Source: an uncultured Lachnospiraceae bacterium | GTDB lineage: Bacteria > Bacillota > Clostridia > Lachnospirales > Lachnospiraceae | Assembly (NCBI GenBank): GCA_948688495.1 | Contig: CAPQSW010000069.1 | Span: 1-5,157 of the forward strand | Direction of reading: 5' to 3' | Length of the DNA stretch: 5,157 nt | In this document: in pieces, positions 1-5,120 of the stretch | How positions within the stretch are numbered: the stretch's first letter is position 1 | How the letters are laid out: the number at the start of each line of letters is the position of its first letter | Notes under the pieces: generated by a model | Databases searched by the model: none | What the model saw: only the letters and a program-made list of their open reading frames with translations | What the model was told of the DNA's origin: nothing | Program-made: the position numbers and the translations under genes

Positions 1-194
1 ATTTACATACTCAACAGAGAATAAATCCTAAGCAAAATTAGTTAGGAAAAGTCGAGTTCGAGTAATTAAACGGATGAGAAAAACCCAGTATTTATGCTGG
101 TTGCAAGCAGAATAGTTTAGTGACTGGCAACGATTTGGCAACACTTTTTTCTTATTCAGAGAATGATTTATATATTTCAATATGGCACATAAGG
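1..194. other. gene-free left flank with candidate attachment (att) region
   Basis: I see no coding region here. Two structures stand out. TCCTAA (26-31) and TTAGGA (42-47) form an inverted repeat with a 10-bp spacer, the geometry of a tyrosine-recombinase core site. TGGCAAC occurs twice as direct repeats (125-131 and 136-142), exactly 11 bp apart, one helical turn, as arm-type integrase sites often are. A small hairpin (CCAGTA/TGCTGG around a TTTA loop) lies near 88-103. A tyrosine integrase gene lies 1.4 kb to the right, so an element end here is plausible. The matching second copy of the core is not visible in the window, so the assignment is inference. Confidence 0.3.
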
Positions 195-250
195 AAACCT
201 TACTGATCTTCTGAAATGAAAACTGAATATCAGCAAGGTTTTTATTATTG
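195..250 (+). terminator. terminator-like hairpin, rightward, possibly bidirectional
   Basis: AAACCTTACTGAT (195-207) pairs with ATCAGCAAGGTTT (229-241), 12 of 13 positions, around a 21-nt loop. On the + strand it runs directly into TTTTTATTATT, a good U-tract. On the - strand the stem is followed only by a weak T stretch (TTTCCTT). It lies just beyond the 3' end of the leftward repressor gene, so it may end that transcript, but its polarity fits better with stopping rightward transcription entering from the left flank. Confidence 0.5.
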
Positions 251-261
251 CATTTCTTTGT

Positions 262-777
262 CTATTTCTCTGATTTTTTAATGAGGTAATCACTCATTTC
301 TTGAGAAGGCGTCTTTGCCCAGTGATGGCTGGTGTCCAGTTCCGGGTATCGGTAACGCCATTCGTCGTATTCCTCCCTGCTGATTTCGCCGTTTTCAAGT
401 TTTTCTGACTGTTGCTGCCATTCCCAGAGCATATTGCTGACTGTATCAACAGGGGAAGAAGTGGAAGGATCGCGGTAAAGGCAGATGAGACCGTCTTTTT
501 CCGTTATCTTGAATCCGTATATGTCCTCCAATGCAAAGAGGGTATGTAAAAAACCAATGTATGTGTCAATATCCGGCACAGTCAGGGCATGGGGGCTGAC
601 GCCGAGTATGCCCGCCATTTGTTTCACGAGGTTTTGTTTGGGAATCCTCGCCTCCGATTCGTACTGCGCCATGCGCACGTCGGAAGTCCTGCCCAGAAAG
701 CCGAGTTGTTCGCCAAGCTGTTTCTGCGTCAGGTTCTTCCGGTTGCGAAAAAGTTTGATGCGTTTTCCGATTGCCAT
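262..777 (-). CDS. XRE-family (Cro/CI-type) transcriptional repressor
   Basis: This 171-residue protein is probably the DNA-binding regulator of the element's integration genes. Residues 4-65 form a Cro/CI helix-turn-helix: KRIKLFRNRK, LTQKQLGEQLG as the first helices, then AQYESEARIPKQNLVKQMAGILGV with the usual Y-E-S/N-x-x-R-x-P signature. A short insertion (FLGRTSDVR) lies between helix 2 and the recognition helix. The remaining ~100 residues are mainly helical and charged, with tryptophans around 118-120, 140 and 153. I do not recognise that domain and see no LexA-type protease or metalloprotease (HExxH) motif, so the inducing mechanism is unknown. The start is fixed by GGAGG (785-789 on the + map), 7 bases before the ATG. 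The gene diverges from the xis-int unit and has its own promoter with an overlapping palindrome, suggesting autoregulation. Confidence 0.85.
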   Translation of the reverse strand: MAIGKRIKLFRNRKNLTQKQLGEQLGFLGRTSDVRMAQYESEARIPKQNLVKQMAGILGVSPHALTVPDIDTYIGFLHTLFALEDIYGFKITEKDGLICLYRDPSTSSPVDTVSNMLWEWQQQSEKLENGEISREEYDEWRYRYPELDTSHHWAKTPSQEMSDYLIKKSEK

Positions 778-847
778 AAGCAGACCTCCGTATAATTATT
801 TTGCTGTTTAGCCATGTCAGCGCAATTTCGCTATAGCTGGATAGTTA

Positions 848-859
848 AACAAATTTGTT
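848..859. promoter_or_regulatory. 12-bp palindromic operator candidate
   Basis: AACAAATTTGTT is a perfect 12-bp palindrome located at the predicted transcription start of the leftward repressor promoter. Binding there would block that promoter, consistent with autorepression by the adjacent XRE protein. Which protein binds is inference. Confidence 0.4.
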
Positions 860-865
860 GGGTAC

Positions 866-894
866 AGTATAGCATGGCACAGTGAAGATAGCAA
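866..894 (-). promoter_or_regulatory. leftward promoter of the repressor gene
   Basis: Read on the - strand, TTGCTA (889-894) is followed by a 17-base spacer and TATACT (866-871), matching a sigma-A promoter at 4/6 and 5/6 positions with ideal spacing. The predicted start point, near 859, falls at the edge of the palindrome AACAAATTTGTT, leaving a leader of about 80 nt before the repressor start codon. Confidence 0.55.
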
Positions 895-937
895 GAAGAA
901 ATTAAATTAAAAAAGTTAAGATTTTGCTCAAAAACAC

Positions 938-966
938 TTGACTTAAATTAGTGAGTTTAGTAATAT
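938..966 (+). promoter_or_regulatory. rightward promoter of the xis-int unit
   Basis: TTGACT (938-943), a 17-base spacer and TAATAT (961-966) make a near-consensus sigma-A promoter (5/6 at both boxes), with a predicted start near 973. It would produce an unusually long, purine-rich leader of about 170 nt before the excisionase start codon. It is the strongest promoter-like sequence I found in the window. Confidence 0.65.
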
Positions 967-1000
967 AGGAAATACATAGACTAAACAAAAAAATTTAGTC
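955..1000. promoter_or_regulatory. operator candidate: three TTTAGT/ACTAAA half-sites
   Basis: GTTTAGT (955-961) overlaps the -10 region, ACTAAAC (980-986) is its exact reverse complement, and TTTAGTC (994-1000) forms a second inverted repeat with GACTAAA (979-985) across an 8-base A-rich spacer. The half-sites surround the predicted start point of the xis-int promoter, where a repressor would be expected to act. The neighbouring XRE repressor is the obvious candidate ligand (inference). Confidence 0.45.
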
Positions 1001-1144
1001 ACATTTGGAACTGCCGGTAAAAACTGGTGTCTGGAAAGAAATGCAGATTTACGGGGGCAGACGGAGGAATCAGGAATAAAAGAGGGAAAGGGGGAAAGCA
1101 GGAAGAAAAGTTGGGAATAAGACAGGGAAAGGAGAGGATGGATA

Positions 1145-1324
1145 ATGGAAGGCAAAAATTTTATGACGGTTGAGGAAGTGGCGCAGGAGCTGAACGTCTC
1201 AAAATCCTATGCCTACAAGGTTGTCCGGGAGCTGAATACAGAAATGCGCGAACTTGGCTACCTGACAGTATCGGGCAGGGTGAACACAAATTTCTTCCGC
1301 AAAAAGTTGTGTTACAGTGAGTAG
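1145..1324 (+). CDS. xis: small excisionase-like DNA-binding protein (Xis)
   Basis: This 59-residue protein has the look of a winged-helix/MerR-like excisionase (HTH_17-type). MTVEEVAQELNVSKSYAYKV (residues 7-26) is the helix-turn-helix, followed by VVRELNTEM and a wing-like segment GYLTVSGRVNTNFFRKKL. Proteins of this kind bend att-site DNA and steer the integrase toward excision. The start is supported by AAAGGAG (1128-1134), 10 bases upstream. It lies upstream of the integrase gene on the same strand, the usual xis-int order. Its last codons (KLCYSE-stop) form the first unit of a tandem repeat array that fills much of the gap to the integrase. The start is at 1145; an ATG at 1138 is out of frame. 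A general HTH regulator is the alternative. Confidence 0.8.
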   Translation: MEGKNFMTVEEVAQELNVSKSYAYKVVRELNTEMRELGYLTVSGRVNTNFFRKKLCYSE

Positions 1325-1447
1325 TTTTCTATAAGAAGTTATGTTGCAGAGGGCAGTTTTTCAGCGAGAAGTTATGTTACAGTGAGTAGTTTTCCACAAA
1401 GAATTATATTACAGTAGATAGTTTTTTCATTGGGAGTTATGTTACAG
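1306..1447. repeat. ~33-bp tandem repeat array derived from the xis 3' end
   Basis: Four full units (1306-1337, 1338-1370, 1371-1403, 1404-1435; lengths 32, 33, 33, 32) plus a partial fifth (1436-1447) share GTTATGTTACAG, mostly followed by TGAGTAGTTTTC and ending in a purine-rich GAA-like segment. Unit 1 overlaps the final codons and TAG stop of the excisionase gene, so the array consists of reiterated copies of that gene's 3' end plus the first few bases after it. Units differ by point changes, mostly transitions. Unit lengths of 32 or 33 mean copies fall in different frames. The array is untranslated unless the xis stop is read through, which would add 30 residues before the next in-frame stop at 1415. 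Confidence 0.85.
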
Positions 1448-1539
1448 CGGAAAATGCAGGAATCTTTAAAATGTTGCCGGGTGCTGATAGCAGATTATAT
1501 TATTGCCACAATCAGCTCCGGGGAAAGGAGCAGGATTAT

Positions 1540-2688
1540 ATGGCTGTTTACAAGGATGGCGACAAGTGGCGCGTCATCTACCGATACACGAATTATAAAG
1601 GGGAGAGGAAACAGACGCAGAAAAGGGGGTTTGCGACCAAAAGGGAGGCATTGGGCTGGGAGCGGGAAGTCATGCTCAAAAGCGAGTCCAAGCTTGACAT
1701 GACGTTTGCCAGTTTCTTTGAAATCTATGAGGCGGACAAGAAGAAAAGGGTGAAGGAGAACACATGGGAATCCAAGAGCCATGTGATACGCACGAAGATA
1801 CTTCCCTATTTCGGGGAGCGGAAGATTGCGGAGATTGAGCCCAAGGACGTAATTGCATGGCAGAATGAAATGCTTGCCTATAAAGGCGAGAATGGCGAGG
1901 TCTATTCCCCGACCTATTTAAAGACCATCCACGCGCAGTTAAGCGCTATTTTCAACCATGCCGTAAGGTTTTACCACCTTCCGGGCAACCCGGCGCAGAA
2001 AGCCGGAACGATGGGCAGTGAGGAACACAAAGAAATGCTGTTCTGGACGAAGGAGGAATACCTGAAATTTGCCGACGTGATGATGGACAAGCCATTGTCC
2101 TATTATGCCTTTGAAATGCTCTACTGGTGTGGCGTCCGGCTGGGCGAAATGCTCGCGTTGACTCCGTCGGACTTTGATTTTGGGCGCAATACCGTAACGA
2201 TAAACAAATCCTACCAGCGGATAAAGGGAAGGGACGTCATCACTTCCCCTAAGACAGCAAAGAGCAACCGGACGATAAAAATGCCGCATTTCTTATGTGA
2301 GGAAATGCAGGAGTATATCAGTATGCTCTATGAAATCAGTGAAGATGAAAGGATGTTTCAGGTCACAAAATCGTATCTCCATCACGAAATGGACAGGGGA
2401 GCAAAAGCTGCAAATGTGAAACGAATCAGAATCCATGACCTGCGCCATTCACACATTTCCCTGTTAATTGAGATGGGGTTTTCGGCACTTGCCATAGCGG
2501 ACAGGGTAGGGCATGAGAGCATAGACATCACCTACCGCTATGCGCATCTGTTCCCCAACAAGCAGACGGAAATGGCGGATAAGCTGGATATGGAGCGTAT
2601 GGAAAGCCTTACGCAGACGGATAACTGTACAGTCATCCAGTTTCATATGGATAAGGAATTTGAGCCGGAACGGAGAAAGGAGATTTGA
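1540..2688 (+). CDS. int: tyrosine recombinase / site-specific integrase
   Basis: This 382-residue integrase catalyses integration and excision of the element by strand exchange at att sites. Residues 1-45 form the AP2-like arm-binding domain (KWRVIYRY, KRGFATKREA). Residues ~55-155 form the SAM-like core-binding domain (TFASFFEIYEADKKKRVKE, YLKTIHAQLSAIFNHAV). Residues ~168-345 are the catalytic domain. All catalytic residues are visible: R200 in GVRLGEML, K238 in SPKTAKSNR, H299 and R302 in HDLRHSH, H325 in VGHES, and nucleophile Y334 in YRYAHLFPN. The enzyme therefore looks complete and active. An in-frame ATG at 1471 was rejected because GGAAAGGAG (1522-1530) sits 9 bases before the ATG at 1540 and the domain begins there. 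The stop is 4 bases before the next start codon, suggesting coupled translation with the MobC-like gene. Confidence 0.95.
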   Translation: MAVYKDGDKWRVIYRYTNYKGERKQTQKRGFATKREALGWEREVMLKSESKLDMTFASFFEIYEADKKKRVKENTWESKSHVIRTKILPYFGERKIAEIEPKDVIAWQNEMLAYKGENGEVYSPTYLKTIHAQLSAIFNHAVRFYHLPGNPAQKAGTMGSEEHKEMLFWTKEEYLKFADVMMDKPLSYYAFEMLYWCGVRLGEMLALTPSDFDFGRNTVTINKSYQRIKGRDVITSPKTAKSNRTIKMPHFLCEEMQEYISMLYEISEDERMFQVTKSYLHHEMDRGAKAANVKRIRIHDLRHSHISLLIEMGFSALAIADRVGHESIDITYRYAHLFPNKQTEMADKLDMERMESLTQTDNCTVIQFHMDKEFEPERRKEI

Positions 2689-2692
2689 AACT

Positions 2693-3013
2693 ATGGAAAA
2701 AAGGCTTGATTACAAGGGAAGATGGAGGAATAAAACAGTGGCATTCCATGTCTCTGAGGAAGAAGGAAAGCTGATTGACCGCTGTGTGAGCCTGTCGGGA
2801 CTTACCAAGCAGGACTATATTATTCGTCGTTTACAGTGCCGGGACGTGGTGGTTCAGGGCAACCCAAGGGTATATAAGGCACTGCGCAACCAGATGGCAG
2901 AAATCTATGGGGAATTAAAACGCTTGGAAAAATGCAGCGGGGACAATAATGAACTGCTCTATACCATCCAGTTAATTGCACAAACCATGAATGGGCTGAA
3001 AGGGGAAAACTGA
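2693..3013 (+). CDS. MobC-like ribbon-helix-helix protein
   Basis: This 106-residue basic protein resembles the small MobC-type accessory proteins found beside integrases in clostridial mobilisable elements. Residues 14-48 fit a ribbon-helix-helix fold: a short strand KTVAFHV, then SEEEGKLIDRCVSLSG and LTKQDYIIRRL as the two helices. A helical tail follows (PRVYKALRNQMAEIYGELKRL, residues 58-78, and ELLYTIQLIAQTMNGL, 87-102), probably for oligomer or partner contacts. In relaxosomes such proteins bind oriT DNA and help the relaxase nick. The start has AAGGAG (2677-2682) 10 bases upstream and lies 4 bases after the integrase stop, so it belongs to the same transcript. No relaxase gene is seen in this window, so a role as a DNA-bending or regulatory partner of the integrase is an alternative. 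Confidence 0.7.
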   Translation: MEKRLDYKGRWRNKTVAFHVSEEEGKLIDRCVSLSGLTKQDYIIRRLQCRDVVVQGNPRVYKALRNQMAEIYGELKRLEKCSGDNNELLYTIQLIAQTMNGLKGEN

Positions 3014-3210
3014 TTGCAGTCAGCCTTATATTTACCAGCCGAAAAAGAAAAATTTTTAGAAGATATTTGTTTAAACAATACCCGTTTTTTGTTACCCGAA
3101 CATTCTGTCAGCTTGATAAAATGAAAACAATATGACCGCAATGGAATAAAAATTTACGAAAAAGGCGACCGACAGCAGGATAATTTTAAGTCGCCGGATG
3201 GGAGGAAATC
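3014..3210 (+). other. intergenic leader before tnpV with inverted repeat
   Basis: No gene is visible in this stretch. GGCGAC (3164-3169) and GTCGCC (3190-3195) form a perfect 6-bp inverted repeat with a 20-base spacer just before the ribosome binding site GGGAGG (3200-3205) of tnpV, which could influence access to that site. TACCCG occurs twice 14 bases apart near 3079-3098. I found no convincing sigma-A promoter and no terminator after the MobC-like gene, so tnpV may be partly read from the integrase transcript. Confidence 0.35.
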
Positions 3211-3588
3211 ATGGGAAAACACATCATTGGTGAAAATGGAATTAGCTATACGAAGGGAACGGATGGGATTTATTACCCGGATTTGAAGTTACCGGAGGGG
3301 GAAGATTATGAGATTGGTAGATATGGAAACATGAGGTTGGAGTACCTTAAAAACTACCATAAAGGGCTGTATCTGGATTTGCTGACAAGCGGAAAACTTA
3401 ACAGGCATCTGCATGAATGTGATGCAGAATGCAGGGCGAGGCTGGAACTTCTCACGGAACAGATGAAAGCCGGGGCAGGGATTACGGAAGAATTAAAGGA
3501 AAAAGAACAGATGAAATGGGTCGGATTAATGAATAATGTTCGTTCCGCGGCAGAGGAGATTGTGCTGAAAGAGCTGGTGTATTGTTAG
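3211..3588 (+). CDS. tnpV: TnpV family transposon-encoded protein
   Basis: This 125-residue protein matches the TnpV family, named after a gene of the clostridial mobilisable transposon Tn4451 and common in clostridial integrative elements. Recognisable family features are the N-terminal YYPDLKLPEGE segment, YGNMRLEYLKNYHKGLYLDL (residues 38-57), TSGKLNRHLHECDAECRARL, the E-Q-M-K-x-x-x-G-I-T-E-E-L-K block (84-96), and the C-terminal WVGLMNNVRSAAEEIVLKEL (103-122). Length is as usual for the family, so it is complete. The molecular function is not established; an accessory role in element transfer or excision is suggested only by its recurring context. Ribosome binding site GGGAGG (3200-3205) supports the start at 3211. 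It lies between the integrase operon and an oriT-like region. Confidence 0.85.
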   Translation: MGKHIIGENGISYTKGTDGIYYPDLKLPEGEDYEIGRYGNMRLEYLKNYHKGLYLDLLTSGKLNRHLHECDAECRARLELLTEQMKAGAGITEELKEKEQMKWVGLMNNVRSAAEEIVLKELVYC

Positions 3589-3632
3589 TAAATCTGTACT
3601 GGATATATCGGTATATTTATGATAAAAGTCGT

Positions 3633-3768
3633 GCCGGAAAGGGGATATACTGCTGAAGGAGTAGGTAGATTGCCCGAAAAATTATGATGATAAAAAGAAG
3701 ATGCTGCTGGAAGAATTGGCAGACTGCCGGGGAAAATCATGCCAGAAAAATGGATATATACTAAGGAG
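3633..3768. repeat. degenerate nested repeats downstream of tnpV
   Basis: Two overlapping repeat relationships are visible. The segment from GCCGGAAAGGGGATATACT to AAGGAG (3633-3661) recurs as GCCAGAAAAATGGATATATACTAAGGAG-like sequence (3741-3768), and the ~40 bases around 3649-3690 recur at 3702-3743 (CTGCTG, then GGTAGATTGCC versus GGCAGACTGCC). Most differences are transitions. In one + frame the second pair forms an 18-codon tandem repeat, ILLKE-stop-VDCPKNY... then MLLEELADCRGK..., ending at a TAG at 3770-3772. An old coding fragment with a stop codon or a noncoding duplication are both possible. Confidence 0.5.
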
Positions 3769-3797
3769 ATAGAGCGGGAAACTGCTCTATTTTCTTT
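3769..3797 (+). terminator. intrinsic terminator with GAAA tetraloop
   Basis: ATAGAGCGG (3769-3777) pairs with CTGCTCTAT (3782-3790), nine base pairs including one G-U, closing a GAAA tetraloop, and is followed by TTTCTTT. This is a convincing rightward Rho-independent terminator and probably ends the transcript carrying tnpV and perhaps int and the MobC-like gene. Confidence 0.75.
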
Positions 3798-3825
3798 GCA
3801 GAAAATCCATATATAGATTTAAAAT

Positions 3826-4035
3826 TGGTGGATTTCTGGTGGAATAGGATGGTGGGAAAGCCTGTGAAAGATTTCTTTTTCGGCTGGTAAAAGAGGCAGT
3901 GTCGGACACAGATAGCGGACAAAAAATCAATACACAATACCAGCAAGCAACGCCTTTGGATTGCCACGCCCCTATGGGGAGCGACAACCTCCGGCACTTG
4001 TTAGGGGAAATCCCCTAGCCCCTTTTTTGACAACC
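3826..4035 (+). other. candidate origin of transfer (oriT-like) repeat region
   Basis: This gene-free stretch is dense in short repeats, as oriT regions are. TGGTGG occurs three times (3826, 3837, 3850). GTGTC-G-GACAC (3899-3909) is a palindrome, and CGGACA repeats at 3903 and 3916. CCCC-TAT-GGGG (3969-3979) and TAGGGGA-AA-TCCCCTA (4002-4017) are hairpins. GACAACC occurs at 3983 and again at 4029, flanking the second hairpin. In my memory of clostridial mobilisable elements, a similar stretch (GCACTTGTTAGGGGAAATCC) precedes relaxase genes, but I cannot verify this here. Here no relaxase gene follows: the next genes read the other way. The hairpin followed by TTTTTT (4023-4028) could alternatively act as a rightward terminator. 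The nick site is not identifiable. Confidence 0.4.
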
Positions 4036-4084
4036 ATGCTTTTTAAATGTTCCAGCCTAACATATGGAAAAATTTAGGTTATTG

Positions 4085-4558
4085 TTATGCAGAATCAGTG
4101 TTGGAATTCAACTTTGCGGAATTTGCGCTATCATTGTCTTTGGCACATTCCATAAATAAAGACCAGGCATATTTGAATCCCAAAGTAAACAGCAGCTCAT
4201 CATTCCTTGAGCTGTACTGTAAGATAATATTTTCCAGTTTGCGGTAATCTTTCATATCCAGAATACCCTCCAGCCAGTCAATGTCGAAATCGTTGTTCAT
4301 AAGAATCTCGTCATATTCCCAACTGCTGACGTACTTTTCGTAAATCTCATGGATTCTGCGTTCCGTTTCGTCTATCTCCAGAAAAAATGTTTCGCGTTTG
4401 GCATCCCTGTTTGCAATTTTAATCAAGAACTCGCTATTATCAGAAGTTTCTATTGCAAATAAACCTTTGTCTGATTGTATGCGCTTTATTTCTGCAATAG
4501 GAAGCCCAGATTTTTCAATGTCTTTTAAAAGCATGGCGGCAAAATTTTTCATATCCAT
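4085..4558 (-). CDS. hypothetical protein, 157 residues, duplicated-domain N-terminus
   Basis: I do not recognise the family. The protein is acidic and soluble-looking, with no signal peptide or membrane segment. Residues 1-48 (F6, S17, I24, F34, D40, S42, F44) line up with almost the whole 52-residue product of the gene just upstream, suggesting a shared small alpha/beta domain. Residues 50-140 are predicted helical with many charges (EIDETERRIHEIYEKYVSSW, WLEGILDMKDYRKLENII) and end in ELLFTLGFKYAWSLFME, which is reminiscent of the C-termini of other small clostridial element proteins. The start at 4558 is supported by a modest AGGTG ahead of the ATG; it lies 23 bases after the upstream gene's stop, so the two genes form an operon. 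The low-complexity C-terminal tail (NDSANSAKLNSNTDSA) is probably disordered. Confidence 0.7.
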   Translation of the reverse strand: MDMKNFAAMLLKDIEKSGLPIAEIKRIQSDKGLFAIETSDNSEFLIKIANRDAKRETFFLEIDETERRIHEIYEKYVSSWEYDEILMNNDFDIDWLEGILDMKDYRKLENIILQYSSRNDELLFTLGFKYAWSLFMECAKDNDSANSAKLNSNTDSA

Positions 4559-4581
4559 AACATCACCTGTTCCTCTTTAAA

Positions 4582-4740
4582 TTAGTATATTTGGCGGCAC
4601 TCTGATTCAAAATGACTTCCATCCATCAGCAGTACCGTAAAAATATTTTCTTTGTCTTTCGTTTGAATGTCCTTGACTGCCATATCATCAGAATCGTTAA
4701 GCAGTTCAAAGACAGTGTCTTTAAAGTAGTCCAGTTCCAT
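4582..4740 (-). CDS. small hypothetical protein, 52 residues
   Basis: This short reading frame begins MELDYFKDTVFELL and ends FESECRQIY. It is a genuine gene by context: AGGAGG lies 6 bases before its ATG, it opens the leftward operon, and its stop is 23 bases before the next gene. The predicted fold is an N-terminal helix (residues 3-16), then strands around VKDIQTKD and NIFTVLLMDGSHF. The same pattern and spacing, with identical F6, S17, F34, D40, S42 and F44, occur at the start of the 157-residue neighbour. Small proteins of this look recur in clostridial integrative elements, but I know of no assigned function. It is acidic, with no membrane segment. Confidence 0.7.
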   Translation of the reverse strand: MELDYFKDTVFELLNDSDDMAVKDIQTKDKENIFTVLLMDGSHFESECRQIY

Positions 4741-4773
4741 TCCTTTCCTCCTGTGAAAACGTTTGTTTATGAT

Positions 4774-4823
4774 AGAAGTATTATAATACTTCTTTAAGAT
4801 TACAAAAATACTATAACAAGTAT
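4774..4823. promoter_or_regulatory. divergent promoter/operator region with 20-bp palindrome
   Basis: AGAAGTATTATAATACTTCT (4774-4793) is a perfect 20-bp palindrome containing TATAAT on both strands (+: 4782-4787; -: 4780-4785). A second, looser inverted repeat, ATACT-N6-AGTAT (4808-4823), repeats the same half-site core. They lie in the 136-bp gap between the leftward two-gene operon and the rightward XRE-type gene. The leftward -10 would give a ~33-nt leader; its -35 (TTTTTG at 17 bases) is weak, as if an activator or repressor governs it. The adjacent small HTH protein is the likely ligand (inference). Confidence 0.55.
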
Positions 4824-4876
4824 AAAATGAAAATGCAAGGAAAACAGGGTATCATTTTTCGACAGGAGGCGACAAG

Positions 4877-5116
4877 GTGGAAGAAAATTACGGTCATCTG
4901 GAAATCCGGCTGGCAGAGTTAATAGAGGAAAAAGGACTGAACCGAAATAAAGTGTCGCTGAAAGCGGCTATGAATTGGAGGCAGGTTGACAGATATTGTG
5001 AGAATGACATTACCAGGTTGGACACTTTTGTATTGTGTAAACTCTGCACCGTTTTGGAATGTGAAATTCAAGATTTGCTTGTTTTTGTCCCAGCAGAGAA
5101 AGAGCAGGGAAAATAG
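4877..5116 (+). CDS. small XRE-type (HTH_26-like) transcriptional regulator
   Basis: This 79-residue protein is essentially one helix-turn-helix domain of the HTH_26/YozG kind. LEIRLAELIEEKGLNRNKVS (residues 8-27) gives helices 1 and 2, MNWRQVDRYCENDITRLDT (32-50) the recognition helix and turn, and FVLCKLCTVLECEIQDLLVF (51-70) the family's typical C-terminal signature of a cysteine-containing helix ending in D-L-L. Such proteins are small DNA-binding regulators, often autoregulatory, on plasmids and integrative elements. The GTG start at 4877 is chosen because AGGAGG (4864-4869) lies 7 bases upstream and no ATG fits. It diverges from the two hypothetical genes and shares a control region with a perfect palindrome, so it probably regulates them or itself. 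Confidence 0.85.
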   Translation: MEENYGHLEIRLAELIEEKGLNRNKVSLKAAMNWRQVDRYCENDITRLDTFVLCKLCTVLECEIQDLLVFVPAEKEQGK

Positions 5117-5120
5117 ATAT

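Noticed and set aside
50..72. GAGTTCGAGT resembling a tRNA T-loop
   Set aside because: No paired T-stem, acceptor stem or other tRNA arms can be drawn around it.
485..811. Rightward reading frames opposite the repressor gene
   Set aside because: They are antisense shadows without ribosome binding sites; the leftward frame has a clear HTH domain and a GGAGG.
943..1155. Leftward 70-residue frame with hydrophobic stretches (LLSLSYSQLFFLLSPF)
   Set aside because: It is the complement of the purine-rich xis leader; apparent hydrophobicity comes from pyrimidine-rich codons, and it overlaps the promoter and the xis start.
1306..1447. CRISPR array
   Set aside because: The repeats are contiguous ~33-bp units without unique spacers, and there are no cas genes.
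1471..1539. Longer integrase start adding 23 residues
   Set aside because: No ribosome binding site precedes 1471, while a strong GGAAAGGAG precedes 1540 and the arm-binding domain begins there.
3761..3997. Leftward frames of 66 and 78 residues across the oriT-like region
   Set aside because: They run through the terminator and hairpins, have no convincing start signals and no recognisable domain.
4047..4247. Rightward 66-residue frame
   Set aside because: It is largely antisense to the 157-residue leftward gene and lacks a ribosome binding site.
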